Positions 8,838-18,080 of a stretch of 64,000 bases of DNA are shown here, one piece after another. This DNA is from Thiodiazotropha sp040506195 (GTDB taxonomy: Bacteria; Pseudomonadota; Gammaproteobacteria; Chromatiales; Chromatiaceae), in contig JBEVXH010000006.1 of NCBI GenBank assembly GCA_040506195.1, positions 62,001-126,000 on the forward strand, written 5' to 3'. Made by a program: the position numbers and the translations under genes. The notes below the pieces were generated by a model. The model saw nothing but the letters and a program-made list of their open reading frames with translations, ran no database searches and was not told the DNA's origin. The stretch's first letter is position 1, and the number at the start of each line of letters is the position of its first letter.

Positions 8838-9002
8838 TCGACATTATATCGCAGTCGTGTAATCTGAATGGCTATTACTCGGCCGCTAAGGATATATCTA
8901 CATATTGTTTATTCATCGTACCTACGTGGTAGGAAATCCCACAGGTCACCATGCGTAACAGAGAAAGCACTCACGGCTCGTCTTCCGCAGTTTAATGTCA
9001 GG

Positions 9003-9197
9003 TCAGAGCAAGTGGTTTTTTATATGCAGGGCGATCCATTTACGGTAGTAGCGTAGCAGTGGCGCCAAACCAGGCCAGAATGGCACTCCCCTTTTGAGCA
9101 GTGGCAGAAAGGGCAAGGCATAGACAAACACTCTTGATGGACCGAGGTAGCTGTTGATCGATCCGGCGCGGTTGTTGATGCGTCTTGCCGTTTTCAC
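9003..9197 (-). CDS. Candidate small protein translationally coupled to the GT2-HAD gene (or its displaced C-terminus)
   Basis: A 64-codon frame starts with GTG at 9197, overlapping the TGA stop of the large gene upstream as GTGA and preceded by GGTGAGG six bases away. The product is basic (starts VKTARRINNRAGSINSYLG) with a hydrophobic middle (VFVYALPFLPLL). The amino-acid pattern looks coding. It may be a separate coupled gene, or the original C-terminus of the upstream protein shifted by one frame. No homologue recognised. Confidence 0.4.
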   Translation of the reverse strand: MKTARRINNRAGSINSYLGPSRVFVYALPFLPLLKRGVPFWPGLAPLLRYYRKWIALHIKNHLL

Positions 9198-12100
9198 GAG
9201 TGCCTCACCACTTTCAAGACTCTGAACATGAAGCTCCATAGATGGGTGGGAAGGTCGGTAAACATGGCTGCTTTCCATGGCGCATTGAGGAGGTTGCGCC
9301 ATACGGCGCGCGGATGAAACAGCAGGCCGCCAATCCTGACGGGCGGTGATTTCAGGTTCAAGATGTTCTCATGGCCGAAGTCTTCACTATGGGCAAGCCC
9401 TGTAATCTGCTCAACTTCATCTCTTGTGGGATAGATGATGGCCCGTTCCAGGAGAGCGAAGCCGTAAGGGCGCAGTTGATCGAAGTCCACACCCGTCAGG
9501 CGGTAAGCATTGACAAATGCTTCGGTGCTCGACTGTACGCCGGCATGTATTTGTTTGATTGATTCATTGCATTGTATCTCCGCCATTCGATCAGCGCTGT
9601 CACTTGGCTTCAGTATCGGCGATATCATCCCGTCTTCATCCGCATAGCCTGTGGTGGTGGCTTCCAGGGATCGTGCGCCCTGTTCAAAGAGCTCTTCGAA
9701 TTCGGTGGCTGTCTTAAATACCTCCGGGTCACTATCGGCCTCATACAGCAGGCCATGGACTCTGTTATCCTCACCGAATTCCTTATGTATCTTGCCGACG
9801 AAAGCGAAATAGTACCCGGACATCTTAGGGAAGTCGTCCCGATGGCCAAACGCGCTCTTGAGATACTTCTGGATCGTCCCGTTCCATCCGATATCCACAA
9901 AGGCGACAGTGTCGTGGGAGAAGAATCCCAGCTGTTCCAGGTAGCGTTCAAGGCGCTCCCGGCAAAGGCTGCCGTATGCACTGATTTTGCGCTGTACTTC
10001 AGGGTCGTCGAGAAAATCCTTCAGGCGTCTGTCCCGATGGTCTGTGAGAGGCTGATCCATCTCCTCGAAACCGTGGCGATGGGCCAGTGATTCGAACTCC
10101 GTCCTTTTCAGGCCAAAGGTTTTCAGTATCGACAGAAGGCCCTGCTGTTTTGGATTGAACAGCGCCATACGCGCCTGATCGAGGGACATGCCCTGGCTGA
10201 TCGATGCGGCCATTATGGTTTTTCTGGACGCATAGAGATAATCACCCTGCGGACAATCATCATCCTTCCACAAGGGATAGAGCTGCTGGAAGATAAATCC
10301 GTCTCTGGCAACGAAATAGAGTTTGTCTATCCGGTCCCGTCTGACAGCCTCTGTCAAGCCGGCCATGAAGATATTGAAAAGGGGGCCGAGCCGATGGCGC
10401 CCATAATGGTAGAAAAAGCCGGGTTCAACCCGGTCGCCCTGTTGTTGCGACAGTAGCGCATCGTATACCTGCGAGAACCACATGCCGGGCCAGGGGCCGC
10501 CGTAGTGACACATCTCGTGATGGAGTATTTGATGCTTGCGCCGTGTCAATTCATGCTTTTCATGCAGGTGCAGGCCAATCCCGCCCTGCGCCAGCAGCGC
10601 CTGACTGTCGGAGATCGGATTGTCGCCGATATGCAGCAGCTCCTCCGGCTGCCATTGATGTTGCTCCAATATATGTTGAAACAGTTTGCCGGAGTGTTTG
10701 CATAGGCCTGATTCTGAAGAGACATGGAGTTCGTCCAACCGGTCCATTAATCCTTTTTCGCTCAGGATCTCCCGGATATGCCGTTCACCAAGGTACATGT
10801 CCGATGTGGCGATGATCTTGAGATCGTGCTGTTTGATCCAGTTCAGCAATTCAACCATGTCCGGTTTGACGTAGAGCGCAAGACACTCCAGCTCTACCTC
10901 GATTTTATGAATCAGGGTAGCAAGCCGGTCATTGGGAGTGTCGGAATCCAGCTCATTTACCCAGTCGTATACCAGGTCGTCGAAATGGCACTCTCCGTCA
11001 CCGCTGTTTTCACGCGCCGCCGCACGTAAATGCTGTTCCGCATTCTGCCGGGCCTGCCATACGCTTTCCGTGTTATGGTCTCCGCCCAAGATCGCAGCAA
11101 GTTCACGGCATACCGCCATCTGTACCGCCTCAGGGGGTTCGATAACCCGGGCCAGCAGCGTGTCGAAGATATCGAAAGAGACACATTTGAGCCGCGCACG
11201 GTTTTTCAGTATGACCGTCTTGGTCTCTGCTATATCGTGTATGCGATGGGTATTTCTGTTCAGGAACCGTGTCACCCGGCTTCGGAGGCGCTGTAAGGGA
11301 CTTACTATCCTGTTTCCCAGTCGGTACGATGTGCTGTTATAGATGGCGGATATCTGCTGTTGATAATTTTTTTCCGTTTGCCTGATTTGCTGCGTCAGCA
11401 GATTGATATGTTGCTTATGGGACGCTTCTCTTTGATTGACGGCGGCTTGTAGATTGTCGCCCAGCCAACCTATCTGCTCTGTGATGAGGAGCAGATTTTT
11501 TTCGCTGTGCTGCCTGGAGTGGGTAAGTATTTCAGGGATCGAGTCACTCAATAGTTGAGCGGTTTCAATATTGGCCGCGACAGGATTCTCCTGGATGGTA
11601 TTGGTATCGTGTATTCGGTATTGCACCAGTGCGCTGTCGGCCAGCAGGGCAGTCTTGTAGCCGGCAAAGATCAGCCTGAGGACAAATTCATAGTCGTGCA
11701 CGTAGCGATAATCGGCGAAACCGCCATGCTTATCGTATATTTCGCGACTGAAAAAGAAGTTCGATGTGGTAATCAACAGATTACCCTTGCACAGGCCGGT
11801 GAGCAGCTGGCTGTTTTCCCGATAGTTGTCGAGCAATCCTGTGTACCATTGATTCCAGTGGCTGTCCGGGTCTGCCATGGGTGTGCCATCGGCAGTGATC
11901 GGTTGCACGCCGGTTGCCAGGAAGGCGATACCTTCCTGCGTTGCTTTGGTATGGAGTTGCAGCAATCTGTCTCGACTGTATATGTCATCCGAATTGAGTA
12001 TTGTCAGGAAGTCTCCCTTGGCCTGCGCCAGCCCCTCGTTGATGGTGTTGTGGGCGCCCTGGTTTTGTTTGTGCCGGCTACTGTGAATTCGTTTGTCTGT

Positions 12101-12256
12101 ATGGCTGTTGATTACACTCCATGAGTCATCATCGGAGCGATCATCGATGATTATCAGTTCCCAGTCACTGAATGATTGCCGGAGCACGCTCTCGATCGCC
12201 TGCGCAATGTAGCGTGCATGGTTATAGGAGGGGATGATTACGCTGATTGCTGGCAT
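9194..12256 (-). CDS. Large fusion: GT2 glycosyltransferase with HAD-type domain and C-terminal surface-glycan domain
   Basis: 1,020 residues from ATG 12256. Residues 1-230 are a GT-A glycosyltransferase family 2 domain: ISVIIPSYNHARYIAQAIES, LIIIDDRSDDDS, the DxD-like NSDDIYSRD and a later HDYEFVLRL. A helical linker follows. From about residue 355 a HAD-like domain begins with CVSFDIFDTLLAR (DxD nucleophile motif), continues with IIATSDMYLGERHI and ends with LLHIGDNPISDSQALLAQ (acidic motif). The last 400 residues include KLYFVARDGFIF and VAFVDIGWNGTIQKYL, a pattern I associate with HAD-linked capsule/LPS proteins of unclear activity. It probably both adds a residue and modifies or dephosphorylates a glycan intermediate. 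The gene lies opposite to the GT4 run and after the LpxL-like gene. Confidence 0.75.
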   Translation of the reverse strand: MPAISVIIPSYNHARYIAQAIESVLRQSFSDWELIIIDDRSDDDSWSVINSHTDKRIHSSRHKQNQGAHNTINEGLAQAKGDFLTILNSDDIYSRDRLLQLHTKATQEGIAFLATGVQPITADGTPMADPDSHWNQWYTGLLDNYRENSQLLTGLCKGNLLITTSNFFFSREIYDKHGGFADYRYVHDYEFVLRLIFAGYKTALLADSALVQYRIHDTNTIQENPVAANIETAQLLSDSIPEILTHSRQHSEKNLLLITEQIGWLGDNLQAAVNQREASHKQHINLLTQQIRQTEKNYQQQISAIYNSTSYRLGNRIVSPLQRLRSRVTRFLNRNTHRIHDIAETKTVILKNRARLKCVSFDIFDTLLARVIEPPEAVQMAVCRELAAILGGDHNTESVWQARQNAEQHLRAAARENSGDGECHFDDLVYDWVNELDSDTPNDRLATLIHKIEVELECLALYVKPDMVELLNWIKQHDLKIIATSDMYLGERHIREILSEKGLMDRLDELHVSSESGLCKHSGKLFQHILEQHQWQPEELLHIGDNPISDSQALLAQGGIGLHLHEKHELTRRKHQILHHEMCHYGGPWPGMWFSQVYDALLSQQQGDRVEPGFFYHYGRHRLGPLFNIFMAGLTEAVRRDRIDKLYFVARDGFIFQQLYPLWKDDDCPQGDYLYASRKTIMAASISQGMSLDQARMALFNPKQQGLLSILKTFGLKRTEFESLAHRHGFEEMDQPLTDHRDRRLKDFLDDPEVQRKISAYGSLCRERLERYLEQLGFFSHDTVAFVDIGWNGTIQKYLKSAFGHRDDFPKMSGYYFAFVGKIHKEFGEDNRVHGLLYEADSDPEVFKTATEFEELFEQGARSLEATTTGYADEDGMISPILKPSDSADRMAEIQCNESIKQIHAGVQSSTEAFVNAYRLTGVDFDQLRPYGFALLERAIIYPTRDEVEQITGLAHSEDFGHENILNLKSPPVRIGGLLFHPRAVWRNLLNAPWKAAMFTDLPTHLWSFMFRVLKVVRHS

Positions 12257-12264
12257 CTACACAA

Positions 12265-12298
12265 CAGGGCCAATTGGATTAGTGTTAACAGGCCCTAG
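12265..12298 (-). repeat. Dispersed TIR-like repeat, short palindromic form
   Basis: Minus strand: CTAGGGCCTGTTAACACTAA, then TCCAATTGGCCCTG. Ends GGGCC/GGCCC are inverted. It is nearly the same unit as at 5517-5549 and lies between the start of the GT2-HAD gene and the second copy at 12332. Confidence 0.65.
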
Positions 12299-12331
12299 TA
12301 TAGCCGCCACAGGGGGATGTGAAAAAGGGTT

Positions 12332-12346
12332 GTTGACCGGCCCTAG
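12332..12346 (-). repeat. Dispersed TIR-like repeat, diverged solo end at a stop codon
   Basis: Minus strand CTAGGGCCGGTCAAC. The TAG at 12345-12343 is the stop codon of the acyltransferase gene. Confidence 0.5.
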
Positions 12347-13254
12347 TAGGGGTCCGGAATCACTTTTCGTTTTTTGAAGCGCCGATGTATCCAGAGATAT
12401 TGTTCAGGCGCATAGCCGATGGCCTTCTCAATCAGCCCATTGATGCGCGTGGCATCCCGTACTACGTCCCGGGTTGGAAAGTCGGTCAAGGGTGAATGTA
12501 TGATCAGGCGGTAGCCGCTGCCGTCCTGCTTACGAAAGCCGCTGAACAGAATAACATCGGCATCACTGATCTTTGCCAGGCGGGATGTGGCTGTATTGGT
12601 GCCGGCCGGTTCACCGAAAAATGGCGCCAGGGTACTGTTACGTCCTTTGAAACTCTGATCCGGGGCATACCAAACAGGAAGATTCTGCCTCAGCGTACTC
12701 ATCACCTGGCGTATATCGTTGCGCGGTATCGCCGCTTCGAAGCGCATGCGACGATTTCGACTGAATGCCCATTCGATGACCGGGTTTTCATGTGGTCGGT
12801 ACATCACCGCTATCGGTTGGAACAGGCTCAGCAGCCTTCCGGTAATCTCCAGGTCGGTGAAATGGGCACTCAATAATATAACGCCTTTACCTCTGTCCAG
12901 GCTCTTTTGCAGGTGTTCAATTCCCTCGATATCGATCAGCGATCGCAGTTTGTCATCATTTGCCCACCAAGCGAATCCTATCATCACGATGCCGATACCC
13001 AAGGAATGGAAGTGCTCGCGCAGCAGTGCTTCGCGTTCGGTTTCGCTCATCCGGGGAAAACAGATGCTCAGATTGACAGCGGCGATATGTCTACGTTTGG
13101 CTGATAATCGGTAAACCAGCTTGCCGATCAGACGACCTATGAGTAAAGCCGGCCGATAGGGAAGGGACTGACTCACCAGCCATAATACGCCCAGACCCGC
13201 CCATGTGGACCAGTAGAGTGGGGAGTAGGGGGAGTGTTTGCGCTTTTTTGCCAT
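12343..13254 (-). CDS. LpxL/HtrB-type lipid A acyltransferase
   Basis: 303 residues, ATG 13254. One N-terminal membrane segment (about 14-35) is followed by the lysophospholipid acyltransferase fold. GVILLSAHFTDLEI carries the catalytic H-x4-E motif, and PIAVMYRPHENPVIEWAF fits the second conserved block. Length and layout match HtrB/LpxL enzymes, which transfer a secondary acyl chain from acyl-ACP to Kdo2-lipid A at the inner membrane. Its setting among LPS genes and 320 bp from hldE supports this. Whether it is the lauroyl (LpxL) or myristoyl (LpxM) type cannot be told. Its stop codon is supplied by a dispersed repeat. Confidence 0.85.
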   Translation of the reverse strand: MAKKRKHSPYSPLYWSTWAGLGVLWLVSQSLPYRPALLIGRLIGKLVYRLSAKRRHIAAVNLSICFPRMSETEREALLREHFHSLGIGIVMIGFAWWANDDKLRSLIDIEGIEHLQKSLDRGKGVILLSAHFTDLEITGRLLSLFQPIAVMYRPHENPVIEWAFSRNRRMRFEAAIPRNDIRQVMSTLRQNLPVWYAPDQSFKGRNSTLAPFFGEPAGTNTATSRLAKISDADVILFSGFRKQDGSGYRLIIHSPLTDFPTRDVVRDATRINGLIEKAIGYAPEQYLWIHRRFKKRKVIPDPY

Positions 13255-13577
13255 CAGCTGCTGTACATCAATCTGGAATCAGCTTGTTACCTTTATTGTG
13301 TCGATTGTTTATTATGCACTGATATGTCGTTAATACCCATTGAGTAAAGAACTGTACTTATTCAGGCTAAAAGGCCCTGTTGGATGTCGAAACACAGGTT
13401 CCATGGTCAATATATTGCGGTGGGGTATACCGCACCGGCTTTCTTCAGGCAGGTGATATGTCATTGAGCGGTGGATAAGTTGCCTCAAATATCATTTGGC
13501 GGCAATTTTCTTGCCGGAAACATCCTCAGTGTATAATGTCGCTTAATCCGTAACCCAGCTGATATGTTAACTGTTTG
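13255..13577. other. Divergent intergenic region upstream of hldE and the acyltransferase
   Basis: 323 bp without a gene. It contains a weak match to the dispersed repeat (GCTAAAAGGCCCTG, 13366-13379) and the likely hldE promoter near its right end. No open frame or RNA recognised. Confidence 0.6.
13508..13537 (+). promoter_or_regulatory. Likely sigma-70 promoter of hldE
   Basis: A perfect TATAAT at 13532-13537 is preceded by TTCTTG at 18-bp spacing (or TTGCCG at 15 bp). The hldE start codon is 40 bp downstream. Confidence 0.6.
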
Positions 13578-15002
13578 ATGCAATTTCATCTTCCCGACTT
13601 TAGTCAAGCGCATGTCCTGGTGATAGGCGATCTGATGCTGGATCGCTATTGGCAGGGCTCCGCCGCCAAGATCTCTCCTGAAGCACCGGTGCCTGTGGTA
13701 CATGTGAGCGATAGTGAAGAGCGCCCCGGCGGTGGCGCCAATGTGGCGCTGAATATGGCTTCCCTGGGCGTCAGGGTGGATCTGTGCGGCCTGGTGGGCG
13801 AGGATGAGGCGGGCGCCGCCCTGGCAAAACATCTTGAACAGGCAGGTGTGGCCTGTCATCTGCAGGTGGAGAAAGGTTTGCCCACCATCACCAAGCTGCG
13901 TGTGATCAGCCAACAGCAGCAATTGATCCGACTCGATTTCGAGCAGCCGCTATGGGAGTGTGATCTGTCCGAACTCGAGCGACTCTGGCTGCAGCAACTG
14001 CCCGCTTCTGAGCTGGTGATTCTATCGGATTATGCCAAAGGCACCCTGCAACAGCCACAGCGCCTGATCAATGCCGCCAATGAGCGGAACATACCTGTCC
14101 TGGTGGATCCGAAAGGTGGGGATTTTTCCAAATACAGGGGCACCACTCTGCTGACCCCCAATCTGAAGGAGTTCGAAGCGGTAGTGGGTCGCTGCAGATC
14201 GGATCAGGAACTCAATGACAAAGGCGTTGAGCTGCGAGAGAAGCTCAACCTGAAGGCCCTGCTGATCACACTTAGCGAGCGCGGCATGCTGTTGATCGAT
14301 GAGGATGCCCCGCCGTTACACCTGCCTACCCGTGCCCGTGAGGTGTTCGACGTGACAGGCGCCGGAGATACGGTGATCGGAGTGCTTGGCGCCGGCATGG
14401 CCGCCGGCATGCCAATCCAAGAGGCAGCCGGATTGGCGAATGTGGCGGCTGGCCTGATGGTGGCGAAGCTTGGCGCGGGCAGCGTCTCACCTGGTGAGTT
14501 GAAGGGCGCCCTGCGCAGGCAGGGGGACTTCCATACCATACTGAGCCGGGATCAGTTGCGCGAGGCTACGGATGAGGCGCGCTACCAGGGTGAAAAGATA
14601 GTCATGACCAACGGTTGTTTCGATATTCTACACGAGGGGCATGTAAGCTATCTGCAGCAAGCCAAGCAACTGGGTGACCGTCTGGTGATTGCCGTTAACG
14701 ATGACGATTCCGTGAGGCGCCTGAAAGGCGAAGGGCGGCCGATCAACAGTATCAAACAACGGATGGCGGTGTTGGCCGGCCTGGCATCGGTGGATTGGGT
14801 TGTGCCGTTCAGCGAAGATACACCCGAGTCATTGATCTGTGACATCAAACCCGACCTTCTGGTGAAGGGCGGGGATTATCTGCCGCAAGAGATAGCCGGT
14901 TATGATTGCGTAGTGAATAACGGCGGTGAAGTGAAGGTTCTCGAATACCTCGAAGGTGTCTCCACCAGTCGTATTGTCGAGGCCATGCGCGATGCAGAAT
15001 GA
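13578..15002 (+). CDS. hldE: Bifunctional heptose-7-phosphate kinase / heptose-1-phosphate adenylyltransferase
   Basis: 474 residues from ATG 13578 (a TTG directly before it is an alternative). Residues 1-320 are a PfkB/ribokinase-type kinase: VLVIGDLMLDRYWQG, ERPGGGANVALNMASLG and the anion-hole signature FDVTGAGDTVIG. From about residue 340 comes a nucleotidyltransferase: TNGCFDILHEGHVSYLQQAK with the HxGH motif, and VKGGDYLPQEIAGYDCV. The two halves make ADP-heptose precursor for the LPS inner core, which the GT9 enzyme upstream would use. Full length for HldE. It overlaps msbA by 11 bp, giving an hldE-msbA-waaA operon. Confidence 0.95.
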   Translation: MQFHLPDFSQAHVLVIGDLMLDRYWQGSAAKISPEAPVPVVHVSDSEERPGGGANVALNMASLGVRVDLCGLVGEDEAGAALAKHLEQAGVACHLQVEKGLPTITKLRVISQQQQLIRLDFEQPLWECDLSELERLWLQQLPASELVILSDYAKGTLQQPQRLINAANERNIPVLVDPKGGDFSKYRGTTLLTPNLKEFEAVVGRCRSDQELNDKGVELREKLNLKALLITLSERGMLLIDEDAPPLHLPTRAREVFDVTGAGDTVIGVLGAGMAAGMPIQEAAGLANVAAGLMVAKLGAGSVSPGELKGALRRQGDFHTILSRDQLREATDEARYQGEKIVMTNGCFDILHEGHVSYLQQAKQLGDRLVIAVNDDDSVRRLKGEGRPINSIKQRMAVLAGLASVDWVVPFSEDTPESLICDIKPDLLVKGGDYLPQEIAGYDCVVNNGGEVKVLEYLEGVSTSRIVEAMRDAE

Positions 15003-16776
15003 GACCGGCGCACCATCCGGCCCCGGCATGACAGGTCGTGAACTCTATCTGCGACTGTTAAAACGGGTACGTCCCTATTGGCGCCAGTTCAGCGGTGCGT
15101 TGGCCGCCATGGTGCTGTTGGCATTGACCGAGCCGGCCATCCCCTGGCTGATGAAGCCGATGCTCGACGGCAGTTTCGTGGAAAAGGATCCGGCGATTAT
15201 CTTCTGGTCGCCGATCCTGTTGATCCTGCTCTTCTCCATCCGTGGCATCATGAACTTCATCAGCGGAGTCGCCTTCGAGTGGGTTGCCGGCAAGGTGGTA
15301 CTGGATCTGCGTAGGATGATGATTGAGCGCATCCTGACCATGGGGACACCCTATTTCGATGCGCATGCCACCGGGAGCCTGATCTCAAAGGTGACCTTCA
15401 ATGTCAATCAGGTGACCATGGCGGCGACCAAAGTGCTTACGACCCTGGTCAAGGATACGATCATTATCATCGGCCTTCTCGCCTACATGCTCTATCTCAA
15501 TTGGTTGCTGACCCTGGCCGTATTTATGGCAATGCCGATTATTGTTGTCGCGGTGCGCTATCTGGCGATACGGCTGCGGCGGGTGAATCGGGCCTTGCAA
15601 CAGACCATGGGAGTGATGACCCAGGTTCTCGAGGAGTCGATCAGGGGTCACAAGGTGATAAAGATCTTTGAAGGTCGGCCCTATGAGCAGCGGCGATTTC
15701 TGGAACGCGCGAATTGGGTGCGCCGCTATAACATGAAGAGCAAGGTGGCCGGTTCCGCGCACATGCCTTTGGTTGAATTTGTCGGTGCCGCGATGATAGC
15801 GGCATTGGTCTATGTCAGTACCCACCAGACCGCAGCCGGGGAGTTGACCGTTGGTGGTTTCGTCTCTCTGATGGTGGCCATCGGATTGCTGTTTTCACCG
15901 TTGAAAAGGCTCACCGGTATCAATCAGCCGCTGCAAAAGGGATTGGCGGCGGCAGAGAGCGTGTTCAGCCTGGTGGATGAGCAACCCGAAGCCGATAACG
16001 GTGCCCGTTCATTGGAAAAAGTCGAGGGAAGAGTCTCATTCGATGCGGTCTCTTTCCGTTATCCCGCTATGGATAAGGATGCCTTGAAGCCGATCAGTTT
16101 CGAGATGGAGCCTGGTTCGACGGTCGCCCTGGTTGGGCATTCCGGGGGAGGTAAGACAACCATCGCCAACCTGATCCCCCGCTTTTACACTCCAACCGGT
16201 GGGCGGATCCTGATTGACGGTATCGATATCCAGGAGCTGAGTCTGATCAGTTTGCGCAGGCAGATCTCATATGTCGGTCAGGATTCGGTATTGTTCGATG
16301 ACAGCGTGGCGGCGAATATCGCTTATGGCGCTGTCGGCGAGGTCAGCCATGAGCAGATCGTCGAGGCGGCTAAAAGCGCTTACGCCCTGGAGTTCATCCA
16401 ACGCCTGCCTGATGGACTCGATACCGTAATCGGTGAGGATGGGATTCGTCTTTCAGGTGGGCAGCGTCAGCGTTTGGCCATTGCCCGGGCGCTAATCAAA
16501 GATGCGCCTGTCTTGTTGCTCGATGAAGCGACGTCGGCATTGGATACCGAATCGGAGCGGTATGTACAGGCAGCCTTGAAGACCTTGACTCAGGAACGAA
16601 CGACACTGGTGATCGCGCATCGCCTTTCCACCATTCAGCACGCAGACAAGATCCTGGTGATTCAGGACGGCGAACTGGTTGAAGAGGGTAAGCATCAGCA
16701 ATTGATCGATCAAAAAGGCGTCTATTATCAACTCTGCCGCCATCAGTTCAGCGACCAGTTTGAGAGTTTGGAATAA
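14992..16776 (+). CDS. msbA: Lipid A export ABC transporter, permease/ATPase
   Basis: 594 residues from ATG 14992, inside the end of hldE (a second ATG at 15028 is possible). Six membrane helices in the first 320 residues are followed by an ATPase domain: Walker A GHSGGGKTTI, signature LSGGQRQRLAIARAL, Walker B VLLLDEATSALD and switch histidine VIAHRLST. Length, domain order and neighbours (hldE upstream, waaA downstream) identify MsbA, the inner-membrane flippase of core-lipid A. The ABC half is complete, with no missing catalytic residue. Confidence 0.95.
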   Translation: MQNETGAPSGPGMTGRELYLRLLKRVRPYWRQFSGALAAMVLLALTEPAIPWLMKPMLDGSFVEKDPAIIFWSPILLILLFSIRGIMNFISGVAFEWVAGKVVLDLRRMMIERILTMGTPYFDAHATGSLISKVTFNVNQVTMAATKVLTTLVKDTIIIIGLLAYMLYLNWLLTLAVFMAMPIIVVAVRYLAIRLRRVNRALQQTMGVMTQVLEESIRGHKVIKIFEGRPYEQRRFLERANWVRRYNMKSKVAGSAHMPLVEFVGAAMIAALVYVSTHQTAAGELTVGGFVSLMVAIGLLFSPLKRLTGINQPLQKGLAAAESVFSLVDEQPEADNGARSLEKVEGRVSFDAVSFRYPAMDKDALKPISFEMEPGSTVALVGHSGGGKTTIANLIPRFYTPTGGRILIDGIDIQELSLISLRRQISYVGQDSVLFDDSVAANIAYGAVGEVSHEQIVEAAKSAYALEFIQRLPDGLDTVIGEDGIRLSGGQRQRLAIARALIKDAPVLLLDEATSALDTESERYVQAALKTLTQERTTLVIAHRLSTIQHADKILVIQDGELVEEGKHQQLIDQKGVYYQLCRHQFSDQFESLE

Positions 16777-16797
16777 ACAAACCGAGACGGAACGTCG

Positions 16798-18063
16798 ATG
16801 CGGTATCTGTATACACTCATTTTTACACTGCTGGTCCCGGTCTATCTTCTGCGGCTCTATTGGCGTGGTTTCAGGGCGCCTGCCTACAGACAGCGTTGGC
16901 TGGAGCGATTGGGTATGTTCGATACACCTATTGAGCAGGGCGGTATTTGGGTGCATGCGGTTTCGGTGGGTGAGGTGGTTGCCGTTGCTCAGCTGGTCGG
17001 GCGTCTTCTTGACCGCTACTCCGACATGCCGTTGCTTATAACCACCACTACGCCCACCGGCGCTGACCGGGTCAAGGCGCTGTTCGGCAATGATGTGACT
17101 CACCTCTATGCGCCGATCGATCTGCCATGGGTGGTAAAGCGCTTTTTGACGGCTTTCCAGCCCCGGTTGCTGATACTGGTGGAAACAGAGATATGGCCCA
17201 ATCTGATCTACCACGCCAAACTGGAGGGTGTGCCTACTCTGCTTGCCAATGCCAGACTTTCAGTTAGGTCTGCCCAGGGCTATCATCGGGTCGCAGGTTT
17301 GACTCGTGAGGCGTTGCGTAACCTTACCGTGATTGCCCCTCATGCGGAGGCGGATGCAGAGCGTTTTCATACGCTGGGTGCGAAACCCGACAAGATCGAG
17401 GTGACGGGTAGTATCAAGTTCGATGTGCATCTGCCGGGGAGTCTGTTGGAGCGGGTCGATGTATTGCGGCGTGAGTGGGGGGGGCAACGACCGGTATGGA
17501 TCGCAGCAAGTACCCATGAGGGTGAAGATGAACTGATATTGCAGGCGCATGCCACTGTTCAACAGCATCTTCCCGAAGCGTTGTTGGTTTTGGTCCCCCG
17601 CCATCCCGAACGATTCGAACGGGTCGGGCATCTGGCTGAAGAGGCTGGTTTTAAACTCGTAAAGCGTACTCAGCAACGACCCTGCGATGATGATACAGCC
17701 GTCTTTCTTGGTGACACAATGGGTGAGTTAACCCTTTTCCTGGGCGCATCGGACGTTGCTTTTATCGGTGGCAGCCTGGTTCCCCATGGCGGCCATAACA
17801 TACTGGAGGCGACCGCCCAAGGTGTCGCTGTTGTGTTTGGTCCTCATATGTTCAACTTCAGTGAAATCAGCGAGCTGTTTCTTCAACGCCAGGCGGCGGT
17901 TCAGATCGATTCCGCCGAGGCGCTGGCCGATCAGGTGAGCCGTTGGCTCAGTGACGCCAGTGAACGTAGTCGTGTGGGTGAAGCGGGCAGGGAGTTGGTG
18001 GAGCAGAACCGCGGTGCGCTGGATCGTTTGACCCAGCTTGTGGACAGGCTGCTTGTGAGCTGA
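16798..18063 (+). CDS. waaA: 3-deoxy-D-manno-octulosonic acid (Kdo) transferase
   Basis: 421 residues, ATG 16798, 21 bp after msbA. An N-terminal membrane anchor (about 3-20) is followed by the GT30 fold: GGIWVHAVSVGEVVAVAQLV with the active-site glutamate in SVGE, TTTTPTGADRV, LVETEIWPNL, and C-terminal GGSLVPHGGHNILEATAQG. It attaches Kdo residues from CMP-Kdo to the lipid A precursor at the cytoplasmic face. It closes the hldE-msbA-waaA operon and converges on the MscS gene with only 13 bp between them. Confidence 0.95.
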   Translation: MRYLYTLIFTLLVPVYLLRLYWRGFRAPAYRQRWLERLGMFDTPIEQGGIWVHAVSVGEVVAVAQLVGRLLDRYSDMPLLITTTTPTGADRVKALFGNDVTHLYAPIDLPWVVKRFLTAFQPRLLILVETEIWPNLIYHAKLEGVPTLLANARLSVRSAQGYHRVAGLTREALRNLTVIAPHAEADAERFHTLGAKPDKIEVTGSIKFDVHLPGSLLERVDVLRREWGGQRPVWIAASTHEGEDELILQAHATVQQHLPEALLVLVPRHPERFERVGHLAEEAGFKLVKRTQQRPCDDDTAVFLGDTMGELTLFLGASDVAFIGGSLVPHGGHNILEATAQGVAVVFGPHMFNFSEISELFLQRQAAVQIDSAEALADQVSRWLSDASERSRVGEAGRELVEQNRGALDRLTQLVDRLLVS

Positions 18064-18080
18064 GTGTTAACAGGCCCTAG
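18064..18080 (-). repeat. Solo end of dispersed TIR-like repeat at a stop codon
   Basis: Minus strand CTAGGGCCTGTTAACAC. Its TAG (18079-18077) is the stop codon of the MscS gene. It fills the 13-bp gap between the convergent waaA and MscS genes. Confidence 0.65.
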
